A stretch of DNA of 64,000 bases from Thalassolituus alkanivorans (GTDB taxonomy: Bacteria > Pseudomonadota > Gammaproteobacteria > Pseudomonadales > Oceanobacteraceae): contig NZ_JAJAEL010000027.1 in assembly GCF_020447205.1 (NCBI RefSeq), positions 1 to 64,000 of the forward strand. Direction: 5' to 3'. Below are positions 57,805-64,000 of this stretch, in pieces. Position 1 is the stretch's first letter. Each line of letters starts with the position of its first letter. A model generated the notes under the pieces. It had not been told where the DNA came from and ran no database searches. It saw nothing but the letters and a program-made list of their open reading frames with translations. The position numbers and the translations under genes are program-made.

Positions 57805-59079
57805 ATGAGCCATGAATATGGTCCGGAGCTGCTTGGTTATCTGCAGGCATTCGACCAGCTGAAAGAAGCCATTTACATCGTCAATCCGCAGACGGCGGAA
57901 ATTGTGGCGGTGAATGATGAAGCTGGCCGCCAGCAGAAGCTAAGCCGGGAGCAGCTGGTGCAGCGTACGGTCTTTGATCAGCAGCGGGATATCCGCGACC
58001 TCGCTCACTGGCAGCTGGTCGTACAGGCAATCCGCTCAGACCCTGACTATGTCTTTTCCGGTCGTCATATCCGCGCCGATGGCAGTGAGTTTCCGGTAGA
58101 AGTTTCCAGCCATGTGGTGGTTTGGGATGGTACGGAATATCTGTTGTCATCGGTCCGCGATATTACCCAGCGCAAGGCAATCGAGAAAACGCTGCATGAT
58201 CTTGAGCCGATTATGCAGTTTGTACTCAATGAAGCTTCGGACGGTATCTGGGACTGGGACCTGACCACCAACGACGTGTTTTATGCCCCTCAGCTTAAAC
58301 GTATGCTGGGTTACGGCCCTTACGAAGTGCAGCACACCCTGTTTACCTGGCAAGACAGTCTGCATCCGGAGGATGCCGAACGTATTCTGGTTGCCACTGA
58401 AGAATACGTCTCCGGTAAACAGGATATTTACGATATTGAATACCGTCTGCGAACCCGCAACGGTGACTATATCTGGGTGCATGACCGCGGTTATGTCTGT
58501 GCCCGCGATGATAATGGCCGGGCACTGCGGGTGGTGGGCATGGTGCACAATATTGATGAATACAAAAAGCTGGAAGTCCGGTTGCGGGAACTGGCGACCA
58601 TTGATGAACTGACCGGCCTGCTCAATCGCCGTGCCGGTTATGCGGTCTTTGAACAGCAGTTACAGCTGGCGATCCGGCAACGTACCGTGCTCACGATTGC
58701 TTTACTGGATCTGGATACCTTTAAAAACATCAACGACCAGTTTGGACATCAGGTGGGTGACAGGGCACTGCGACTGGCATCTGACACCTTCCGTTCACGG
58801 CTGCGGGCGAGTGACACTCTGATGCGCTGGGGAGGCGAGGAGTTTCTGTTGCTGATGCCGGATACCAGTCTTGCGGCTGGTCTGAGTGTGTGTGAAGAGC
58901 TGCGCCAGCAACTGGAAAATGCCAGCCTTAAAGCATCCGGCCGTCGTATCCCGCTGACGGTCAGTGCGGGTCTGGCGGCTTGTCCTGAACATGGAAAAAG
59001 TATCAAAAATCTGGTGCAGAGTGCCGATAAAGCGCTGTACCGTGCCAAATCGCTGGGCCGTAACCGCATTATTGGCTGA
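57805..59079 (+). CDS. PAS-PAC diguanylate cyclase (GGDEF)
   Basis: This is a cytosolic protein with two PAS domains (about residues 12-125 and 133-260, the latter with the WDWDLTTNDVFYAPQLKRMLGY and RDDNGRALRVVGMVHNID pattern of PAS/PAC fold 3) and a GGDEF domain (TIDELTGLLNRRAGY, LLDLDTFKNINDQFGHQVGD, RWGGEEF). RASD lies five residues ahead of GGEEF, so the inhibitory I-site is present, and the enzyme should make cyclic di-GMP. No membrane segments are seen. The ligand of the PAS domains is unknown. It stands alone between thrC and a DUF2947 gene. Confidence 0.93.
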   Translation: MSHEYGPELLGYLQAFDQLKEAIYIVNPQTAEIVAVNDEAGRQQKLSREQLVQRTVFDQQRDIRDLAHWQLVVQAIRSDPDYVFSGRHIRADGSEFPVEVSSHVVVWDGTEYLLSSVRDITQRKAIEKTLHDLEPIMQFVLNEASDGIWDWDLTTNDVFYAPQLKRMLGYGPYEVQHTLFTWQDSLHPEDAERILVATEEYVSGKQDIYDIEYRLRTRNGDYIWVHDRGYVCARDDNGRALRVVGMVHNIDEYKKLEVRLRELATIDELTGLLNRRAGYAVFEQQLQLAIRQRTVLTIALLDLDTFKNINDQFGHQVGDRALRLASDTFRSRLRASDTLMRWGGEEFLLLMPDTSLAAGLSVCEELRQQLENASLKASGRRIPLTVSAGLAACPEHGKSIKNLVQSADKALYRAKSLGRNRIIG

Positions 59080-59178
59080 GCCCTGCCGCTCAGTGGTCAT
59101 GCGATAATTCCCGCGGATCAATTCCGCAGTTGCCGTTGAAAATGTTACCCTTATGGCTCTTTTACGCTGTGAGTCTGT

Positions 59179-59661
59179 ATGAATTACCTTGCCTGGCCGG
59201 ATTACAAACAAGGCTGGATTTTCCGCCATCGGGAGTTACCCGTGGCTGCAGAAGATCTGGAACATATCAAACCGCTGACTGCCGTGGCAGCCTTGCAGTT
59301 CTGGCGCCAGAACATCAGTAAAGAAGCGACCCATGCCAGCCACTTTCTGGGTGATGACTGGCCGGCACGTAATGGCGTCTGGGCAGAGCAGGGCGACTGG
59401 CAGACATGCTGGGACAGTGACAGCAATGAATTACCTGAGCTGATTGCTGCGCATTTAAGCTGGGACGACAATACGGTGGTGTATTTCTGCTATCACTCCG
59501 AGCATGTGGTGCAGACCAGCTGGAAAATATTCCGCCGTTACTGGAAGAATTTTTTATTCTACGACGACGAACCTTTTCTGTTAGGGAAAAAACGCTCGCA
59601 GGTTATACAGTTTCACTCCGATGGCAGCTTCCATATCGGCACCAAACCGGCGGACCACTGA
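59179..59661 (+). CDS. DUF2947 family protein
   Basis: This 160-residue protein belongs to DUF2947, a small family of marine gammaproteobacteria and vibrios with no known function. Conserved features include the opening MNYLAWPDYKQGWIFRHRELPVAAEDLEHIKP, a Trp-rich middle and the FLLGKKRSQVIQFHSDGSFHIGTK ending. There is no signal peptide or membrane segment. It is monocistronic between the GGDEF gene and the bacterioferritin pair. Confidence 0.85.
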   Translation: MNYLAWPDYKQGWIFRHRELPVAAEDLEHIKPLTAVAALQFWRQNISKEATHASHFLGDDWPARNGVWAEQGDWQTCWDSDSNELPELIAAHLSWDDNTVVYFCYHSEHVVQTSWKIFRRYWKNFLFYDDEPFLLGKKRSQVIQFHSDGSFHIGTKPADH

Positions 59662-59739
59662 GCTCACAGTGGCCGTCCGTTCGCTTGTTACCAATGCAGG
59701 TAATAATCGAAGTCATTTATATTGTCTTCTTACGGCCAG

Positions 59740-59763
59740 GGCACCTCTGAATCATTCAGTGCC
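59740..59763. repeat. palindromic short repeat, copy 2
   Basis: This is 21/24 identical to 37129-37152. With flanking bases it forms a hairpin, with outer AGGGCA and GCCCT arms and an inner CTGAAT-C-ATTCAG stem. It lies in the leader of the bacterioferritin operon. Confidence 0.55.
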
Positions 59764-59828
59764 CTAAAGCTTGCGCAGCCCGGCGCTAATTCATAGACTG
59801 GTTTATTCAGTTTTTAAGGAGCGCGGCC

Positions 59829-60293
59829 ATGAAGGGTGACGTCAAAGTAAACGAGTATCTGAATCAGATTCTCAGCATCGAACTCACATCGATTAATCAG
59901 TATTTTCTCCATGCCCGCATGTTTAAAAACTGGGGTTTTTCTGAGCTGGATGAAAAGGCTTACAAAAAATCCATCAAGGATATGAAACAGGCCGACAAAC
60001 TGATTGAACGCATTTTATTTCTCGAAGGTCTGCCTAATCTGCAGAAGCTGAATCGTCTGCGCATTGGCGAAAATACCGCCGAAATGTTGCAGTGCGATCT
60101 GGATCAGATTGTCGAGCAGCTGGAAGTCCTCAAAGAAGCCATTGCCTATTGTGAATCGGTTAAAGATTACGTTAGCCGCGAACTGCTGGAAGAGATTCAG
60201 GAATACGAAGAAGAATACCTCGATTGGCTGGAAACCCAGCAATCTCTGATTGCCCAGGTTGGCATCGAAAATTATCAACAGTCCATGATGTAA
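59829..60293 (+). CDS. bacterioferritin, heme-binding subunit without ferroxidase centre
   Basis: This is a ferritin-like four-helix protein (154 residues) whose heme-ligand Met is present at residue 52. Several ferroxidase positions of E. coli Bfr are changed: Glu18 is kept, but Asp51, Gln54 (usually His), Ile94 (usually Glu) and Tyr130 (usually His) replace the others. It should therefore bind heme but hardly oxidise iron. Its partner gene 13 bases downstream shows the opposite pattern, so the two are expected to form mixed 24-mers for iron storage. Confidence 0.95.
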   Translation: MKGDVKVNEYLNQILSIELTSINQYFLHARMFKNWGFSELDEKAYKKSIKDMKQADKLIERILFLEGLPNLQKLNRLRIGENTAEMLQCDLDQIVEQLEVLKEAIAYCESVKDYVSRELLEEIQEYEEEYLDWLETQQSLIAQVGIENYQQSMM

Positions 60294-60306
60294 GAGGAGG
60301 CCGGAT

Positions 60307-60777
60307 ATGAAAGGTAACGCACAGGTTATTGCCAAATTAAACGAGTTATTGGCCGGTGAATTAAGCGCCATGGATCAGTATTTTATCCATTCCCGTATGT
60401 ACGATGACTGGGGACTGAAAAAACTGTACGAGCGCATTGATCACGAGTTCGAAGATGAAAAGGGCCACGCTTCAAAGCTCATTGAGCGCATTCTGTTTCT
60501 GGGCGGGACACCTGATATGGTGACCCGGGTGCCGCTGAATATCGGTAAAGACGTACCGGCAATGCTGAAGAGCGATCTTGATCTGGAGTACAAGGTTATC
60601 GTCGATCTGCGGGAAGTCATGGCCCTGTGTGAACAGGTTCGGGACTATCAGACCCGTGATATGCTGCAGGTGCTGCTGGATGATACCGAAAACGATCACA
60701 CTCACTGGCTGGAACAGCAGCTGGGTCTGATCGACAAAATCGGCCTGCCTAACTATCTGCAGTCGCAGATGTCCTGA
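60307..60777 (+). CDS. bacterioferritin, ferroxidase subunit without heme ligand
   Basis: This 156-residue bacterioferritin keeps the ferroxidase ligands Glu18, Glu51, His54, Glu94 and the shifted Glu128/His131 pair within DTENDHTHWLEQQ, but has Lys at residue 52 where the heme-ligating Met should be. The one-residue insertion near the C-terminal helix is typical of the alpha-type subunit of Pseudomonas putida. It oxidises Fe(II) while the neighbouring subunit binds heme. The pair ends at a strong terminator. Confidence 0.95.
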   Translation: MKGNAQVIAKLNELLAGELSAMDQYFIHSRMYDDWGLKKLYERIDHEFEDEKGHASKLIERILFLGGTPDMVTRVPLNIGKDVPAMLKSDLDLEYKVIVDLREVMALCEQVRDYQTRDMLQVLLDDTENDHTHWLEQQLGLIDKIGLPNYLQSQMS

Positions 60778-60797
60778 CCGGAACAGCCTGTTGCTCA

Positions 60798-60827
60798 CAA
60801 AAAAGCTCCCATCGGGAGCTTTTTTGT
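60798..60827 (+). terminator. terminator after the bacterioferritin pair
   Basis: AAAAGCTCCC-ATC-GGGAGCTTTTT with T tail and symmetric A/T ends lies 21 bases after the second bfr gene. Confidence 0.92.
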
Positions 60828-61006
60828 TATGTGCCGGTCGAACCCCGCCGTATGCGCCTGATCTGTTGCTGCAGGAGCCCTGGCTCTGAACCGGGGATAA
60901 ATCAGTATCACTGTAAATAACGCGGTAAAAGGTTGTACCTGTGTTCAGATTCCCCCGCTTTCTGTGGTTAAATGCCGCACGCATTTCTCTGTTGGTGGAG
61001 GTTGTT

Positions 61007-62035
61007 ATGCCCCCTCGGGCATCGTTTTTCCTCATAGCTTGTATTGCCCTGATCACTTCGGGTTGTTCTGTCTGGCCAGGCCGGGAACACCGTGAACTGA
61101 CATTGGCAGACATTGAACAACTGCTGGATCAGAAGATGCCGGTTGCTCAACCGGCGCCTGCTGCTGCGGCCTGTACAGACGTTGCTGCGCTGGATGACAA
61201 ACTTCGTCGTCAGCGTTTACAGCTGGTCCGTATGAATAAACAACTGCAGGCGCTGACGGCCGCATCGCCGACTTTTTCCGGTGCTGAGTGCCCACCACGG
61301 GAAGCTCCGGCGACCCTGATGGATGGCAAAACCATTATTGGTGCCAGCGAATGGATTTACCTGTCTCCGCCAGGCCATCATTATCAGGCGCGAATTGACA
61401 GTGGTGCGGCAACTTCATCACTGAGTGCCGTGAATGTTGTGCGTTTTGAACGCAATGGTAAGCGTTGGGTGCGTTTCTGGCTGCAGCACGATGATGAGGC
61501 TGAGCCGATTGAGATCGAAGCACCGCTGGTGCGTCATGTGCTGATCCGTCAGGCTTCCAGCGATGAAGTAGACCGCCGGCCGGTGGTCTCCCTGACCGTA
61601 AATCTTGGTTCAGCGCTGCAGCAGGATACCGAGTTTACCCTCACTGACCGTTCACAGATGACCTATCCCATTTTGCTGGGCCGTGAGTTTTTACGTGACG
61701 TAACCCTGATTGATGTTGGTCGTCGCTTCCTGCACGCCAAATTTGTACCGGATACTGCACCGGTGACAAAAGCGCCTGTACCATCAGCAAAAACGCCAAC
61801 GGTAACAGCACCGCCTGCTGCTCCGGCCAAAAAATCGCCGCCCGCGGCTACCGCTCCCGCAACAAGCGAACCGGCTGAATTGAAAAAGAAAGCAGCGGAG
61901 CCGGATGTTAAAACGCCGATAAAAGCCGTTCCTGAAAACAGTACCTCAGCCCCGGCGGCAGATGCTGTGGATGGCAGCAAGCCGGCCACTGCAGAACCTC
62001 CGGTGAACGCTGAACCGGCTCCCAACACACCGTAG
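61007..62035 (+). CDS. retropepsin-like ATP-dependent zinc protease family lipoprotein (COG4067)
   Basis: This protein belongs to the COG4067/RimB group, named ATP-dependent zinc proteases but with a retropepsin-like fold. The catalytic Asp motif is RIDSGAATSSLSA (about residue 130) and the matching second motif is ILLGREFLRDVTLIDVGRRF. The N-terminus MPPRASFFLIACIALITSGC ends in a lipobox with Cys at residue 20, so it should be a periplasm-facing lipoprotein. The last ~95 residues are a low-complexity Pro/Ala/Lys-rich tail. GGTGGAGG precedes the chosen ATG (61007). It begins a three-gene set with a transglutaminase-7TM protein and an ATP-grasp ligase. Confidence 0.9.
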   Translation: MPPRASFFLIACIALITSGCSVWPGREHRELTLADIEQLLDQKMPVAQPAPAAAACTDVAALDDKLRRQRLQLVRMNKQLQALTAASPTFSGAECPPREAPATLMDGKTIIGASEWIYLSPPGHHYQARIDSGAATSSLSAVNVVRFERNGKRWVRFWLQHDDEAEPIEIEAPLVRHVLIRQASSDEVDRRPVVSLTVNLGSALQQDTEFTLTDRSQMTYPILLGREFLRDVTLIDVGRRFLHAKFVPDTAPVTKAPVPSAKTPTVTAPPAAPAKKSPPAATAPATSEPAELKKKAAEPDVKTPIKAVPENSTSAPAADAVDGSKPATAEPPVNAEPAPNTP

Positions 62036-62052
62036 CCTGCGATGCTAATATT

Positions 62053-63597
62053 ATGAACATCCGATCCCTGTCATTTTCCCGCGCGCCTTTTTTTCTGCTG
62101 GTTGGTTTTTTACTGGTGGTCGGTATCGTACTGACATTGCATCGTCACTGGATGTATGAAGTACCGCTGGTGTATGGCGAAACCCAGACCATCTGGTCGG
62201 TGGAAGCCAAGGTCGAATTTAATGCGCATGGCGGGCCGGTCAAAGTATCGATGGCTCGTCCGTCAGCACAGGATGGCTTTACCGTATTAAAAGAAGCCGG
62301 TGCATCACCAGGTTATGGTCTGAATTTTATGGACAGTGATGAACCCCGTGCCGAGTGGACCGTGCGTGGTGCCAAAGGGAAACAGGAACTGTTTTATCGT
62401 GCCGAAATTCTGGTCAGCCAGATGCAGTCCGGTGCCGATCTGCCGCCACCGGCAATCGATCCGGTCAGCTGGCCGGAGCCTTATGCCAGCGCCGTCAGTG
62501 AAGTGCTGGCTGCGGCTTATGCCACCTCGGCCGATAACTACAGCCTGACGCGGGAATTATTAAAGCGTTTCCGTGAAGATGAAACCGCACAGCATATTGA
62601 ATTACTTCGTACCCACTATGCCGATCAGCTGCCGGAACTGTGGGTAGAAATGTTGCATAAAGCACGTGTGCCGGCATCGGTAGTGTATGGTCTTAACCTG
62701 CAGGATGGCCGTCGCCGCCAGAGTCTGACGCCTTTGTTACGGGTGTGGAATGGCAACGACAGCCAGATATTTGAGCTGCCTGGTGAGAAGAGCAGCGCCT
62801 CGGTATTGTTGGCTGCTGATACGCCGTTATTATTGTGGGAGCAGCGCGGGGCTCCGGTTCTTGATGTTACCGGCGGTACCGATTCCAGTATCCGTTTCTC
62901 AATGCTGAAACGGGAAGAGTCCACTTACGCAAATATTGCTGAAAATCTCTCCAGTCAGCATGATTTCCTGAATTTCTCGATTCACAGTCTGCCGGTGGAA
63001 GAGCAGGCGATGTTTAAAACCATTCTGCTGATTCCGATTGGTGCGCTGATCGTCTGTGTTCTGCGTATTATTATTGGTATCCGTACATCGGGTACCTTTA
63101 TGCCGGTATTGATTGCTCTGGCATTTATTCAGACTTCTCTGGTTACCGGTCTGGTCGGTTTTTTACTGGTGGTTGCCACCGGATTATTTATCCGCGGTTA
63201 TTTATCCCGTCTGAATTTATTATTGGTGGCGCGGATTACCGCTGTGATTATTACCGTGATTGCCATTATCAGTATTTTCAGTGTTCTGTCTTATAAACTG
63301 GGGCTGACTGAAGGTCTGAAAATTACCTTTTTCCCGATGATTATTCTGTCCTGGACCATCGAACGGATGTCGATTCTGTGGGAGGAAGAAGGTGGTCGTG
63401 AGGTAATGGTGCAGGGCGGTGGCAGTCTGTTGACTGCTGTGCTGGCTTACTGGGCGATGAGTGACCCCTGGGTGCGGCATTTAACATTCAACTTTATTGG
63501 TATTCAGTTTATTGTGCTGGCACTGGTACTGCTGATCGGTTCTTACACCGGCTATCGTCTGTTGGAGCTGAAACGCTTCAAGGCGTTTGGGAACTAA
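62053..63597 (+). CDS. inactive transglutaminase fused to seven-transmembrane domain (UUP1-type)
   Basis: This 514-residue membrane protein has an N-terminal membrane anchor (about 12-30), a periplasmic part (about 30-320) made of an UUP1-like region and a transglutaminase-like fold that lacks recognisable Cys-His-Asp catalytic residues, then six to seven closely spaced hydrophobic segments (from about 318: TILLIPIGALIVCVLRIIIGI onwards). Proteins with this layout are known to neighbour RimK-like ligases and COG4067 proteases. Its role is unknown, possibly binding and moving a peptide-like substrate. It follows the protease gene by 17 bases and precedes the ligase by one base. Confidence 0.9.
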   Translation: MNIRSLSFSRAPFFLLVGFLLVVGIVLTLHRHWMYEVPLVYGETQTIWSVEAKVEFNAHGGPVKVSMARPSAQDGFTVLKEAGASPGYGLNFMDSDEPRAEWTVRGAKGKQELFYRAEILVSQMQSGADLPPPAIDPVSWPEPYASAVSEVLAAAYATSADNYSLTRELLKRFREDETAQHIELLRTHYADQLPELWVEMLHKARVPASVVYGLNLQDGRRRQSLTPLLRVWNGNDSQIFELPGEKSSASVLLAADTPLLLWEQRGAPVLDVTGGTDSSIRFSMLKREESTYANIAENLSSQHDFLNFSIHSLPVEEQAMFKTILLIPIGALIVCVLRIIIGIRTSGTFMPVLIALAFIQTSLVTGLVGFLLVVATGLFIRGYLSRLNLLLVARITAVIITVIAIISIFSVLSYKLGLTEGLKITFFPMIILSWTIERMSILWEEEGGREVMVQGGGSLLTAVLAYWAMSDPWVRHLTFNFIGIQFIVLALVLLIGSYTGYRLLELKRFKAFGN

Positions 63598-63598
63598 C

Positions 63599-64000
63599 GT
63601 GTTTACCTTGCCATGGCGTCTTGAACGGCGCGGAATTCTGGGCATGAACCGGCGTAATATCAGCTATATCAGCCGTTATAACCCACGCCGTTTATATCCT
63701 CTGGTTGATAATAAACTGAAGACCAAATTACTGGCACAAAAAGCAGGAATAACCACGCCGGCATTAATCGGCACTATTCAGAGTCAGCACGATGTTTCGT
63801 TGCTTGCTGATCTGTTGCGTGATGTTCCGGGTTTTGCCATTAAGCCAGCGAAAGGCAGTGGTGGTAAAGGCATTCTGGTTCTCAGCCGGTATGATGATGA
63901 GCAGTACGTCAAAAACAGCGGAACTCTGGTGACCCTGGCGGAATTACAGCGTCACGTATCGAATATTCTGTCTGGCCTGTACAGTCTGGGCGGCAGTCCG
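63599..64000 (+). CDS. RimK-like alpha-L-glutamate ligase-related ATP-grasp protein, 5' part
   Basis: This gene is cut by the window end after 134 codons. It begins with a GTG (63599) one base past the upstream stop. The start region WRLERRGILGMNRRNISYISRYNPRRLYPLVDNKLKTK and FAIKPAKGSGGKGILVL (ATP-grasp lysine and glycine loop) match the RimK-related glutamate ligase family that pairs with transglutaminase-7TM proteins. The family should join amino acids by ATP-driven peptide-bond formation. The acceptor is unknown. Confidence 0.9.
   Translation, partial: MFTLPWRLERRGILGMNRRNISYISRYNPRRLYPLVDNKLKTKLLAQKAGITTPALIGTIQSQHDVSLLADLLRDVPGFAIKPAKGSGGKGILVLSRYDDEQYVKNSGTLVTLAELQRHVSNILSGLYSLGGSP

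Overview
The window looks like a chromosome segment of a marine gammaproteobacterium, most likely from the Oceanospirillales (Thalassolituus/Oceanobacter-like). This is inferred from the gammaproteobacterial order rpsB-tsf-pyrH-frr-uppS-cdsA-dxr-rseP-bamA-skp-lpxD-fabZ-lpxA-lpxB-rnhB, the long isocitrate lyase type, and marine heterotroph genes such as the guanidine operon and the desaturase/ferredoxin reductase pair. No marker fixes the genus. Base composition is moderate in GC and even, and most of the window is dense and well conserved.

Layout. 1-120: the 3' end of a 5S rRNA and its terminator, so an rRNA operon lies to the left. 0.16-6.1 kb: a DEAD-box RNA helicase, then on the minus strand map-glnD-pirin. 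6.3-21 kb: a 14-kb plus-strand run for translation (rpsB, tsf, frr), UMP kinase, isoprenoid and phospholipid precursors (uppS, cdsA, dxr), the envelope protease rseP, outer-membrane assembly (bamA, skp) and lipid A (lpxD, fabZ, lpxA, lpxB), ending with rnhB. 21-28 kb: an acyltransferase, a BaiN-type flavoprotein, an H-NOX sensor with its histidine kinase, isocitrate lyase and a membrane diguanylate cyclase. 28-30.5 kb: a ferredoxin reductase and fatty acid desaturase. 30.7-34.2 kb: a purine-related set (BMP-family binding protein, 2OG-Fe(II) oxygenase, adenine deaminase) containing an unexplained structured leader.

34.3-41.7 kb is the most accessory stretch: hypothetical genes, an AhpD-like protein with a divergent AraC regulator, a three-gene membrane/dehydrogenase operon, an enoyl-CoA isomerase-like gene and a DUF1287 protein. 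It also carries a family of short mobile-looking repeats, including a complete 272-bp foldback (MITE-like) element. 41.7-48.9 kb is a minus-strand guanidine-utilisation operon (ABC permease and ATPase, two DUF1989 carboxyguanidine deiminase subunits, guanidine/urea carboxylase) headed by a clear guanidine-I (ykkC) riboswitch. The substrate-binding protein and allophanate hydrolase expected for this pathway are not next to it.

49-56 kb holds small regulatory modules: an EamA exporter, a Cys-rich-tailed membrane protein, a GFA protein, an Old Yellow Enzyme with a TetR regulator and a near-perfect palindromic operator, a Nudix hydrolase, and an SDR/ArsR divergent pair with two matched palindromes. 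56-64 kb holds thrC, a PAS-GGDEF protein, a DUF2947 protein, a complementary pair of bacterioferritin subunits, and a poorly understood trio (retropepsin-like lipoprotein, inactive transglutaminase-7TM protein, RimK-like ATP-grasp ligase). The last gene is cut by the window end.
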